A DNA stretch of 40,000 bases from Dictyostelium firmibasis (GCA_036169595.1 CM069768.1:3857501-3897500); one strand, 5' to 3'; numbered from the stretch's first letter, positions 10,722 through 31,142 are shown. Made by a program: numbers and translations. Notes: generated from the sequence alone by a model not told the origin.

Positions 10722-13700
10722 ATGACAGAACTATTGGGTATTGATTCATTTTTAGAAGAATTAAATAATTTAGAAAATAGTTCAGTTAACACTACGCCAA
10801 TAAATAAATCAAATAATAATATTAAAAATAGTGGTAATAATACAAATGTAGAATCAATTGATTTACCAAATTGGTGGGTAAATCCAACTGGTTTATCAGC
10901 TCAACCTGAAATTACACCAATTACTCCAGAGTCATCAATAATTTCACCAAATATTCCAAATAATGTAAGATTATTTTTATCACTATTTTTTATGTTTTTT
11001 TATTTTTATAAAAATAACAAAACACCAAATTAATTTTTTAATGATTTAAAAATAAAGTGTATTCAATTATTTAATTTTTCGGATAAAGAGGAAATATTGA
11101 CAGAGATAAAGAAAGAATATTTGGATTTTTCAATTGAAAGTCATAAATTTAATGATGATGAACAAAAGAGACAATCCTATCTAACATGGCCAAGAAATAT
11201 TGATACTGATAGCTGGGATTTTAAATTACTCGCAGAGCGTACCTTATCAATTCCATGTTCAACGGTAGAATTAGTAATTGATAAAATTCAATATTCAATA
11301 TCAATTACAAATTATCATGAAGTTTTCTTAAATACAGAAAAAACATCTTCAAATTCAACTTCATTAGATAGACCATGGAGTAACTCAAATTCAAAGGATA
11401 ATTTTCATCGTGGTAATACATCAAATTTACCATTCTTACCTGGTGGTATAAAACCAACTAATAATAATAGTAATAATAATAATAACAATAATAGTATAAC
11501 TTCTCCAATTGATTGGGTACAATTTTGGCATTCAAAATCATTATTAACTAAGCCACCTGGTTTAGATAATGGTATTTTAGATTTCAATCAAAATATTAAT
11601 AATAATAATAATAATAATAGTAATAAAAATAAAGTAAAAGATGAAAATGATGAAAATGATGATGTTAGTTTAAGTTATACATTAAAAGATTTAGAAAGAG
11701 AAATTGAGGAGCAAAGAAAGAGAGAAGAGGTTGAAGAAGAAGAGGTCTATGATGACCAAGATGAACAGGAAGATCAAAGTATTGAGGAAGAAGATTTAGA
11801 TGAGTTGGAAGATATTGAAAAAACTAAAGAAGAAATTGATGATATTATTAAATCACCTCAAACATCTGAAGATAGTAAAAAGAAGAATATTAATAATGAA
11901 AATGATAAAAAAGAAAAGAAAATTGAAATTGAAATTGAAGAAGAAACGAAAAAGAAGGAAGAAGAGAGTAAAAAAGAGAAACAATGGGCATTTTTAGAAC
12001 AAAAAGAGATAACATCACCATTATCAGATTTAATAAATAATCCAGCTATTGAATATCCATTTGATTTGGATTCATTTCAAAAACAAGCTATCATTCATAT
12101 GGAACAGGGTGAATCAGTGTTTATAACAGCACATACATCCGCTGGTAAAACTGTTATTGCTGAATATGCAATTGCAATGGCAGCAAAGAATATGACTAGA
12201 GCAATTTACACATCACCAATTAAAGCATTATCTAATCAAAAGTTTAGAGATTTTAAAAATACATTCAATGATGTTGGTTTAATCACTGGTGATGTTTCAA
12301 TTTCTCCATCAAGTAGTTGTTTAGTATTAACTACTGAAATCCTTAGATCAATGTTATATAAGGGTGCTGATTTAATTAGAGATATTGAATGGGTAATTTT
12401 CGATGAAGTACATTATCTCAATGATTTAGATAGAGGTGTCGTTTGGGAAGAAGTTATCATTATGTTACCACCATATGTTAAAATGGTATTCTTATCAGCA
12501 ACTGTCTCAAATCCATTAGAATTTGCCCAATGGATTGGTAGAACTAAACAATTACCAATCTATGTAATTGGTACAACTAAACGTCCTATACCATTAGAAC
12601 ATTACATTCATACACCTTCAAATGAATTATTTAAAATCGTTGATTCAAGTAGAAATTTCATACCATCTGCTTATAGTTCAGCATATAATTCATTATATAA
12701 AAGTGATAATAATAGAGGTGGTGGTAGAGGTGGTAATCAGCAACAACAAAGAGGTGGTGGTGGCGGTGGTAGTAGTGGTAGTGGTAATAATATAAGTGGT
12801 TGGTCAAAATTAATAAATTCATTAAAAGAAAAACAACAATTACCAGTTATTATATTTTCATTTAGTAAAAATAAATGTCAGGAGTATGCAGGTAGTTTAG
12901 GCCAATCAGTTAATTTGACACAAGGTAATGAAAAGAGTCAAATTAAAGTATTCATTGAACAATCACTTGGTAGATTATGTGAAGATGATAAGAGCTTACC
13001 ACAAATTCTACAGATGAAGGAATTGTTAGAGCGTGGTATTGGTGTTCATCATGGTGGTCTATTACCAATTGTAAAGGAATTGGTTGAGATTTTATTCTCA
13101 AAGAGTTTAGTGAAAGTTTTATTTGCAACTGAAACCTTTGCTATGGGGGTAAATATGCCTGCTAAAACAGTGGTTTATAGTAGTACTAGAAAGCATGATG
13201 GTGTCACCTTTAGAGATCTAATACCTGGTGAATATACTCAAATGTCTGGCAGAGCAGGTAGAAGAGGTTTAGATAAAGTTGGTACCGTTATTATAACCTA
13301 TTGGAAAGATATACCAGAGCAAGCTACAATTGAATCAATGATACTTGGTACACCATCAAGATTAAATAGTCAATTCCGTTTAACTTACAATATGATTCTC
13401 AATTTACTTAGAGTACCAGATTTCAAGGTTGAAGATATGATCAAAAGATCATTTTCAGAGTTTTCCTCTCAAAAAGAGTTACCTGGTATAGAGAAACAAA
13501 TTGAAAAATTACAACAACAACAAAAACAATTGGCTCAAGTTGATTGTATTTTAGGTGAACCTGATATCGATCATTACTTTAAATTATTTTCACAAGCAAA
13601 GAAATATAATCAACATATTCAAAATACAATTTTAAATCTTCCAAATGATAGTCATTTAAGTGTTGGAAGAGTTATAGTTTTATCAACTGGTGGTAGCAAC

Positions 13701-14936
13701 ATTGATGATGATGATGATGATGATAATAATGGTGTCAAAGATGAAGAAACTCATGATATAGAAAAATATACAATTGGTTTAATTTTAGAATGTAAATCCA
13801 CTTTAATCAAACAATATACCAATACAAAGGTTGAAAGATTTTTCAAAATTTTCTCATTAAAATTAAAGATTGAAAATGATATTGTACTTTGTATTGGTAA
13901 TGAAATTATTACAACTTCTAGTATTTCAAATGTTATCAAAAAAGTTTGTAATGAAAAATTACCATTAAAACAAAGTGATTTGAAATATTTATTATCGGTC
14001 AACAACAACAACAACAACAACAACAACAGTACTAAAGGTGGAAGCAGTGAAAGTGAAATTCTTATAAACTCATTAGAACAACAACTATTAAGATTAATTG
14101 AAGAATATCCATTACCATTGGGACCAAAATCAATTGATCCTATTAAACAATTAAAGTTAAAAGATGTTGATTTCGTTTCAGCCTATGATCATCTACAATC
14201 AATTGAAAAATTAATACCAGAGAGCAAATGTCATAAATGTCCAAGATTACATGACCATTACGAACAAACTGAAAAACGTTATCAACTACAATATGCAATT
14301 CGTGACGCTAAATATACAGCATCTGACGAAAATTTGAAATTAATGCCACAATTTAATATTCGTTTAGATATTTTACATGAATTGGGTTATATCGATGATG
14401 ACAACTCTGTCACTTTGAAAGGTCGTGTTTCAAGAGAGATTAATACTTGTGAGGATTTAGTTATCACTGAATTAATCTTTGAGAATGCTTTCATTAATTT
14501 AGAACCATCTGAAGTTGTAGCGGTACTATCCTGTTTAATATTTCAAGAGAAAGATGCAGTTCAACCATCACTTACACCACGTCTAATAGAAGCAAAACGA
14601 AATTTAATAATAACTGCCGAAAAAACTTATAAAGTAGAATCAGAGAAAGGATTAGATGTATCACCAGATGAGAAATTAGAAACAACACTAAGATTTGGTT
14701 TAATGCAAGTTGTATATGAATGGGCTAGAGGTACTCCTTTCAATGATATATGTACACTTACAAACGTTTTAGAAGGTTCAATCGTTCGTGCTATCACTAG
14801 AATCGGTGAAACTTGTCAAGAAGTTAGAAATGCTGCTAGAGTAATAGGTGATACCAAATTACTTCAAAAAATGGAAGAAGCAATGAGATTAATTAAAAGA
14901 GATATTGTTTTCACTTCTTCTTTATATGTCAATTAA
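10722..14936 (+). CDS. Ski2-type DExH RNA helicase (SKI2/SKIV2L, cytoplasmic exosome cofactor)
   Basis: ATG at 10722; exon 1 ends at 10964 (GTAAGA donor, phase 0). Two in-frame acceptors are possible, starting exon 2 at 11058 (preferred, because the added codons look coding) or 11091. Total about 1373 residues with the first choice; numbering follows it. The N-terminal part holds the P-F-L-P-G-G-I segment seen in Ski2 and Asn- and Glu-rich inserts. Walker A A-H-T-S-A-G-K-T is at 439-446, D-E-V-H at 530-533, and motif VI Q-M-S-G-R-A-G-R-R-G from 809. The C-terminus has the DSHCT-type helical end. A Gly/Arg-rich insert (about 633-660) lies between the two RecA domains. The family unwinds RNA and feeds it to the cytoplasmic exosome with Ski3 and Ski8 in mRNA 3'-5' decay. 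Mtr4 is the main alternative; the N-terminal motif and the length favour Ski2. Confidence 0.92.
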
Positions 14937-15011
14937 TAATAATAAATAATTGAAAAAAAAAAAAAAAAAAAAAAAAAAAATAGAATCCATTTTATTTTAT
15001 ATATATTTTTA

Positions 15012-15580
15012 TTATTTGGAACCCTGTATACTTTTGATATCATCATTGGGAGATAATGATGGTTTTTGAACACCTGAATTATCTTTAACCACCTCAACAA
15101 CAGCAGAATCCTTTAATTTAGATTGAACAACATTTTTTATAGTATTTATTTTACGATTCAATTTAAGATCATACATATTCTTCTCCCCCTAATGATGGTA
15201 TTTTATAATTGGACGTCCAATTATAGTACCATCATTAAGGGGAGAAGTTAAATTTGTGAATTAATTTAGCTTAGAAGTTTCAAAGAATTGAATGATTTTG
15301 CTAAATCTATACCTTGTTTTGTTAAAACTTGTCTTTAATCTTCTAAATCGAATTTATACCAACCAATAGGAATGGTATCATTGTTTTAGTTTATTGTTGT
15401 TTTAAATTTCAGAAAAGTCTATCGTTAAGTCTCTAAATGATCCAATTTTAAAGAATCATTCTTTTGATGTTTTAGAATAAACTAATAGATATCATTTTCC
15501 ACCTAATATCATTGGTATTGAATATTCAATTGATTTGATATTACTATATTTAAAATCCAATATTTCAATTAACCAATAAC
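15012..15580 (-). pseudogene. Decayed protein gene, family not recognised
   Basis: On the minus strand 15580-15248 still reads like protein with several stops in the best frame, for example I-E-Y-S-I-P-M-I-L-G-G-K and I-G-S-F-R-D-L. After a 68-base hairpin (15180-15247) an intact 54-codon frame runs from an ATG at 15176 to a TAA at 15012. It starts MYDLKLNRKINTI and ends in S-I-Q-G-S-K. Base composition (about 28-30% G+C) is that of coding sequence rather than spacer. I interpret it as a host gene copy that lost function and may have taken up the hairpin as an insertion. No family is recognised, and nothing in it looks like reverse transcriptase, integrase or transposase. Whether the 54-codon frame is still expressed cannot be told. 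Confidence 0.55.
15180..15247. repeat. 68-bp near-perfect inverted repeat (hairpin)
   Basis: Two arms of about 33 bases meet at a perfect 22-bp palindromic core (TATAATTGGAC mirrored at 15204-15225). Beyond it, 15190-15200 pairs with 15227-15237 and CTTCTCCCC at 15180-15188 pairs with 15239-15247. The only defects are a small internal loop (TTT against G) and one C/A mismatch. It has no unpaired apical loop except what strain demands. Such G+C content and length are far beyond what AT-rich background gives by chance. Confidence 0.95.
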
Positions 15581-15589
15581 CAATAAAAA

Positions 15590-15829
15590 AAAAAAAAAAT
15601 CGGAGAGTTTATGTGAAATGTATAGGAATTAAAACAAAAAATGATAAAAAAAAAAAATTCTCAGTTTAACTTGAAAACCAACACAGGTTAGTTTTAACAA
15701 TATTTAATTGAGGTGAAATAATCTTTTTTTTTTTTCTTATTTAAATTTTATTTTTATAAATGAATAAAAGGGTTGGTTAAAAAAGTTGAAATTAACTCGA
15801 TTTCAGGTGTTCGTTTTTTTAAAATTATC

Positions 15830-15861
<32 letters not shown>

Positions 15862-15976
15862 TTAATTTTTTTTTATTTTTTTTTTTTAATTTTTTTTTTT
15901 TTTTTTTTTATATTTTTAATTTTTTTTTTTTATTTTCATTTATCGTTTAAACTTTCACTTATTATCATTTTTGAAA
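15590..15976. promoter_or_regulatory. Upstream region of the PheRS beta gene
   Basis: About 390 bases before the PheRS ATG. It holds A and T homopolymers (15833-15858, 15882-15908) and a mixed stretch at 15600-15815, then an AT-rich leader. No specific motif can be claimed beyond the usual dictyostelid T-run/A-rich leader. Confidence 0.35.
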
Positions 15977-18499
<2,523 letters not shown>

Positions 18500-19172
18500 A
18501 ATTAAAATTAAAAATTAAATCAATCAATTAATTAATCAATAATAATAGTAATAAAATAATAATATTAAAAATAAAAAAAAAAAAAAAAAAAAAAAGTAAT
18601 GTGTAAATTCTAATTTATTATTAATTTGTCAAAAAATAAAATAAAAAAAAAAAAAAATATTCTATTATTAAATTTTAAAATTTTGATTTTAAACTATTTA
18701 AAAAACTCAATAGTTTTAAAAAAATCAGTAAAAGTTGTAAAGTCATTTAGGTTATTCAATTAGAGTTATCAATCAACAAATAATAATAAAATATTCAGTA
18801 TAAAAAGAAGAAAATTAAAATAAATTATTCTGAGAGATTAGAGAGAATTTAGAAGAGATTATAGAGAATTTAGAAGATTATTCAGAGAGTTAGTTAGCCA
18901 TAAAATATATAAATAAATAAAATAAATAAAGATACTCTTCTTAAATATATAATAAAGATAAAATAAATTTGTTTAGATAATACTTTTTAATATTGGTTCA
19001 TTCTCATTAAATTGAAGAATCATTGGATTAATTGTGTAGTTTAATTATCTTTTAGAAGGCTAAAGTACGTCTAAATCAGCATTCAAGCGGAAAACAAATA
19101 AATAAAATTTTAAAAATACCAAAAACCAAACAATCTATTTTTTTTTATTTTTTTACCGATCTAACAATTATA
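18500..19172. other. Intergenic; mixed-complexity island that may be a solo LTR
   Basis: 18500-18725 is ordinary AT-rich spacer after the PheRS stop. From about 18735 to 19105 the sequence becomes more complex. It contains a partial direct repeat (GAGAATTTAGAAGA at about 18845 and 18870), several AATAAA-type signals around 18915-18960, and an end reading CGGAAAACA. A start at TGTAAAG (18736) and an end in CA would suit an old solo LTR of a dictyostelid LTR element. No clear target-site duplication is visible and no element-specific sequence is recognised. Confidence 0.25.
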
Positions 19173-20063
19173 TCAGGGCCATCTCATAGATGGTTTTGGT
19201 GGCGTGGTCGGAGTTGGTGCTGAACACGAAAAAAGTTTGAACTTTACCTCATCGGTTTTATTCACACATACTTTACTACTTCTATCATTATTTTCACATT
19301 TACCGTTTTTCATTTCCTTTTGGTCAAACTTACTGTAATCACCATCCAAAACGTATCCGACTTCATACTCTATACATAGTGGGAAAGTATTGAGTGCAGT
19401 GTTTGAATCTTTCGATACCAAAAGCATATGGTTTGCAGGATGAACCCCTGGGGGATACCAATTCGTACCATCCCCTTCCCCTATTCTAAATCGATAACCG
19501 GGTTTTTCGAGATCCTTATTTAAAAAGGATCGTAATATGTCAACAGGGTGACCGTTTGTACCGTGCTTTAATTTATCCACACCAACATTAAAACTATTTT
19601 CAATATTGAGCAAAGTGGTGAAATTCATTAACAAACTTTATTCAATATGACCAGAGTCGGTGTTATACTCTTTATCATTTTGATCATAACAATTTGCTCT
19701 TAAACGCATGAAACAAGAGACTGCTGGCTGATTCCCAATGCTTTTATAAATTTTTTCTTTATTGCCATCAAGACGAGATTTAACATCGACCATAGATTTA
19801 CCGATATACAGGAGTGGTTGATTTACTTCTCGATTGGTCCCGTCGTAGGAATGTGGCGAATTTACAAAAATTAAATATATATCCGGGTAATGGCATCCAT
19901 CTTGCATGACTTTTCTATTATCATCCAAGTATCCTGTACAAACCCATGGGTAACCAGTTTGTCTATGTACTACCAATGGTTGCTTTTATAATTTTGATGC
20001 ATATTTTTCCAAACAATGAATATGATCAAATTTCAAAACTAAGAAAATTAAAAGTACTAACAT
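19173..20063 (-). pseudogene. Decayed gene for a secreted protein, family unknown
   Basis: One continuous frame of 297 codons from an ATG at 20063 to a TAA at 19173, interrupted by two stop codons. It begins with a convincing signal peptide (MLVLLIFLVLKFDHIHC). The mature part has Cys-containing segments such as G-Y-P-W-V-C-T-G-Y-L-D-D-N and N-W-Y-P-P-G-V-H-P-A-N-H. It ends in a Pro/Thr-rich tail (C-S-A-P-T-P-T-T-P-P-K-P). Frame conservation on both sides of each stop, with no frameshift, points to recent loss of function, or less likely to assembly error. Nothing in it matches a mobile element. I do not recognise the family; a paralogue elsewhere in the genome is expected. Codon use includes more G/C-ending codons than in the housekeeping genes. 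Confidence 0.6.
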
Positions 20064-20090
20064 TTTTTTGTTTGCAATATTATTAGTTTT

Positions 20091-20195
20091 AATACACTAA
20101 TAAAAAATTTTATTAGTTTAAATATTTATATTCACATACATTATAATACACTAATAAAATTTTATAATTTAAATATTTATATTTAGTTTATATTA
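20091..20195. repeat. Two-copy diverged tandem repeat (period 54) with short hairpin
   Basis: AATACACTAATAAAA begins at 20091 and again at 20145. Both copies continue into TTTAAATATTTATATT. The first copy holds a 22-base hairpin (20096-20117, 10-base arms ACTAATAAAA). It lies in the space between the divergent secreted-protein relic and the 162-codon gene. Confidence 0.7.
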
Positions 20196-20342
20196 AAAAA
20201 CTTATAAATTCAAGTATTACAAAAATAGAGCCCACTTGTTTCTGTGAATGTGTGATTTATTAAATTTTTTAATTTTTGTAACTTTTTTACATTTTTTTAA
20301 TTTCTATTAATTTTTATTTTTTAAAAGCAAACAACAACAAAA

Positions 20343-20831
20343 ATGTTAAGAAAAATAGGTGGATGTGGACATGAGTGTTTTTCAGTAGAAGACCTTAAAA
20401 AACTTGGGCCCTTTTTATATGATGATAGATTATTTGACCAGGATAGATTCCCCAGGATAAGTGCACTCTGTGTTAAAGAATGCAAAGAAAAAATGAAAGA
20501 AATTTATAGGATAACGTTTGAAGGATATCTTAATGCTGTAAATATTTACTATGATGATAGCAAAATATTCAAACGTCGCCCAGATCCACCAATAATGCGA
20601 ATTGGCTGCCAGACATACAAGAATCGTTTAGAAGATGGAAATTTGGACCCGGAATATCGTGCCGGAATATTAAAAACCATGAAAGCTGGGATAATTAATG
20701 GGAGGCTGGTAAGATTATGTGATATACCAAAGGGTGTAGATGTAGAATTTGAAACAACTGGGTTAACCGATTCTGAAGGAGAGAGCGAACCAGAAGAAGA
20801 GGAAGAAGAATATGAAAGTGACGATGAATAG
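20343..20831 (+). CDS. Unrecognised 162-residue protein with acidic C-terminal tail
   Basis: Single exon, ATG at 20343 after an A-rich CAACAACAAAA leader, stop TAG at 20831. The protein is soluble, with several Cys early (Cys8, Cys12, Cys43, Cys47). A basic/Pro patch K-R-R-P-D-P-P-I-M-R-I-G-C follows mid-protein, and the last 25 residues are nearly all Glu/Asp/Ser. There is no signal peptide or membrane segment. Codon use is unlike its neighbours: GGG, CCC, CCG, CGC, AGG and CTG occur, all rare in dictyostelid genes, and G+C reaches about 40% in places. That could reflect foreign origin, relaxed selection or low expression. I do not recognise the family and assign no function. The continuous frame, the good start context and the non-repetitive sequence support it as a real gene. 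Confidence 0.6.
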   Translation: MLRKIGGCGHECFSVEDLKKLGPFLYDDRLFDQDRFPRISALCVKECKEKMKEIYRITFEGYLNAVNIYYDDSKIFKRRPDPPIMRIGCQTYKNRLEDGNLDPEYRAGILKTMKAGIINGRLVRLCDIPKGVDVEFETTGLTDSEGESEPEEEEEEYESDDE

Positions 20832-22130
20832 CTGTTTTCCGCTGCTGTTGTATCTTTTTTTATATTATAATACACAAAAAAAAATAAAAAAATTAAAAAA
20901 ATATTTACACACATTACGGAATTTGATGCGAATAATGCGGAATCTAAGGGCTGATTTCGAATAAGACGAAAAATAAAAAATAAAAACCGATGCAATTATG
21001 TTTTGGTTGTGAATGAATAATATAAATTTTATTACCATACGTACTAAGAAAACAATTACAGTACGAGCCAATCTTTCTGTCATACTATTTCCTTAATGAT
21101 ATCCTTTTAAACAAAAGTTAATCATGATATTGTGTAAATCTCTTTGATCATAAAACTACAAGTTTTTTTATTTTATATAATTAATATATTTATAATTATT
21201 ATTATTATTATTATTATATAAATATTATAATATTTAAATTAAATAATTACCTTTAATAATTCATAATACTTGTTTACTTTTAATAAATTAAATTAAAAAA
21301 AAAAAACCTGCAGTGAAATAAAAAAATAAAAAAAATTAATTTTTTTATTTTTTTTTTTCACTTTAGGTGATTGATAGATTTATCCTATATTTTCTAAATT
21401 AAGTAATGAACTGACCCTTATTTTACAACAAAGTTAATATGATAAAAAAATTATTATGATAACAATTAATATACACTAAAAGAGACGACTTTTTTTCAAA
21501 TTGCCAAAATTGACAATTTTTATAACAATAAAACAATTTTACATGTTAATAAAAAAGAAAAAAAGTAAAAAAATATTTTTTATAATAATAACACTAAACC
21601 AATTAAATTTTTTTTTTTTTTTTTTTGATGGATTAAATTTAAACTTTTTTTTTCACCTTTTTTTTTTTTTTATATAAAAAATATATTTTTTTAATTTTAT
21701 TATTGTATTTGAAAAAAAAAAAAATAAGAATTTCCAAACAAAAAATTATTTTTTAATAAAAAAAATAATTAATTTATGAATTTATTTGTGTAAATTATAT
21801 AGCCATCAAATAAAAATATTTTGTGATTTAATAGCTTAAGTCTGCAAACTGTTTAATAAAAATAAGATTTTTTTTTTTTTTTTATATTTCCAATAAAAAA
21901 TTAGCAAAGCTTTATCAATTTAGTGAGAAAAAAATCAAAAAAAAAAAAAAAAATTTAATAATTTTTTTAATTTTTTTTATTTTTTTAATTTCTTTTTAAT
22001 TAATTTTTTTATTTTTTAATTTCTTTTGATATATTTTTTTATATTTTTTTTTTCTTTTTTTTTTCTTTTCTTTTTTTTTTTTAAAGTAATAATAATAATA
22101 TATACCTATGTTTAAAAATAAATAATCAAA
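20832..22130. other. Intergenic, mixed complexity
   Basis: 20832-21180 is relatively complex (a GCGAATAATGCGGAATC stretch near 20930). It has a 72-codon minus-strand frame (21083-20865) starting MTERLARTVIVFLVRMV that is hydrophobic and could be a relic, but I do not call it a gene. Beyond 21180 there is AT-rich spacer with an ATT run (about 21199-21220), an inverted repeat at 21307-21367 and long T/A runs. The region ends at the AAT array. Confidence 0.45.
21307..21367. repeat. Imperfect 61-bp inverted repeat
   Basis: CCTGCAGTGAAA at the left end mirrors TTTCACTTTAGG at the right end with two mismatches. Between them A-rich and T-rich halves pair through an AATTAATT centre. The outer, non-AT bases make this more than a chance A-run facing a T-run. 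Confidence 0.6.
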
Positions 22131-22412
<282 letters not shown>

Positions 22413-22435
22413 GAAAAATAATTATATGTTTAAAA

Positions 22436-26815
<4,380 letters not shown>

Positions 26816-26927
26816 AAATTACAAAATTGATTTTTTTGTTTATGGTAGTAAAAAAAAAAAATAATAAATTAATAAAAATTAAATAAAATTAAATAAATAA
26901 TGAAAAATGGTGTGTGTTTATTTTTAT

Positions 26928-26964
<37 letters not shown>

Positions 26965-26987
26965 ACCGTTAAAAAAATATAATAGTT

Positions 26988-27407
26988 ATGGATTCAAATT
27001 CAATATACTCTTCAGATACCGATAGTAAAAGAGAATTGGTTGGATATTACTCTGGTAGAGTTGTTAATAAATCAAGTAAAGATATAATTACAATAGCAGT
27101 ACCAATAATAGCAGGAACTATCTTTTTTACAATTTTATGTCTAGGGGTTCTATTTAGAAAAAGAATAAGCTCTATTATTAAAAAGAATAAATCAAATAAA
27201 GAAAAATATAATATTAATGATATTAAAATTCCACAATCCCCCTCAACTGTAACAATAAATAATAATAACAATAATAATAATTATTTAAATAGTTCTGATA
27301 TATCAATGGTATTAAAAAATAGTACCGATAATAATAATATGGAAAGAGCCTTTGAAATAATTGAAATTCCACATTTGGATATAGAATTAATAAAATTTAA
27401 AAAATAA
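26988..27407 (+). CDS. Small single-pass membrane protein, unknown function
   Basis: 139 codons, ATG at 26988 after a T-homopolymer and an A-rich leader. There is one hydrophobic span at about residues 33-56 (I-I-T-I-A-V-P-I-I-A-G-T onward) followed at once by R-K-R and a Lys-rich stretch. By the positive-inside rule the C-terminal part should be cytosolic and the Ser-rich N-terminal 30 residues outside. A short Asn run sits at about 90-97. No signal peptide precedes it. The end is acidic/hydrophobic (E-I-I-E-I-P-H-L-D-I-E). The gene converges with the GATA factor gene, the two stop codons being about 100 bases apart. Family not recognised. Confidence 0.6.
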   Translation: MDSNSIYSSDTDSKRELVGYYSGRVVNKSSKDIITIAVPIIAGTIFFTILCLGVLFRKRISSIIKKNKSNKEKYNINDIKIPQSPSTVTINNNNNNNNYLNSSDISMVLKNSTDNNNMERAFEIIEIPHLDIELIKFKK

Positions 27408-27507
27408 GAATATATTAATTGAAAAAAAAAACTTTTTTATTTATTTATTTATTTATTTTAAAATGTATATATGTGTTTAGTTTTTTTATTCATTAAATTT
27501 TATTTAT

Positions 27508-30157
<2,650 letters not shown>

Positions 30158-30734
30158 TTTGTATTATATAGTAAAAACAATGTAAATTTTTTTAGTGTGT
30201 GCTGGTGAGTGGGTAGTGTGTTGGTGGGGTATGTTTAATATTTATAATTTAATAATAATATTTTTTTTATTATTATTAGAGGGTGAGAGAGAGAGAGTTA
30301 TTGGGTTTTTTTTGAATATAGTATCACCACACTATATCGATTAATTCTTGATCTTATTGGGTTGTGTGTATGTGATTTTTTGAAATGTTTTCGCTCACAA
30401 ATACAAATTATTTAAAAAGATTATTCTTTTTTTAGTTTTTGGGTATGTTTTTTGTATGTTGCTAGCAAGATTGAACTGTGTGCTAGTGTGTTAAGTTTAT
30501 ATATGTATTGTGTGTGTGTGTGGTATATCAATGTGTGTTTATTACAAATAAATAATTTTTGAAATTTTTTTTTTTTTTTTTTTTTTAATTTATTTGTGTG
30601 TGTTTGATATTATTTGTTTACTTTTTTCTATTTTCTCTTTTTATTGAAATGATTAAAAATGTAGTAGTTGTGATAGTATTATTGCGTGGGTTCAATAATA
30701 TTTATTGTTATTGCAATGTTGTTATTTTTAATTA

Positions 30735-30769
<35 letters not shown>

Positions 30770-31142
30770 TTTTTTTGAAATGTACAGGGTGTGATATATT
30801 TATTTAATATTAAAAAAAAAAAAAAAATTGAAATATATTAAAAAAAAAATATAGGTGAAAAAAAGTGTATAATATTATTGCTATTGTTGAATATTTATTT
30901 GTGTGTGTATGTGTGTTTGTTTAGTGTGTTGAACTATAATTAGTGTTTGATTGTTGTTAATAATTATATTAATTTTTTTAAAAAATTAAATGGGCGGACA
31001 ATCTATAATATATTATTAATGATAATAAAATAAAAAAATAATAATAATTAAAAAATATCGACTCGTTGTAATATAAAATTAAGTGAAAAATACCTAAATA
31101 TAAGAATTATTTGGTTAATATAATTATGAACTGCTCACCAAC

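Noticed and set aside
20549-20995. 148-codon minus-strand frame with a Ser-rich middle
   Set aside because: Antisense of the acidic tail of the 162-codon gene; Glu codons read backwards give Ser/Leu runs.
20865-21083. 72-codon hydrophobic minus-strand frame
   Set aside because: Its second half is homopolymer-like (Phe/Ile/Tyr) and no family is recognised. It may be a relic, but support is too weak to call a gene.
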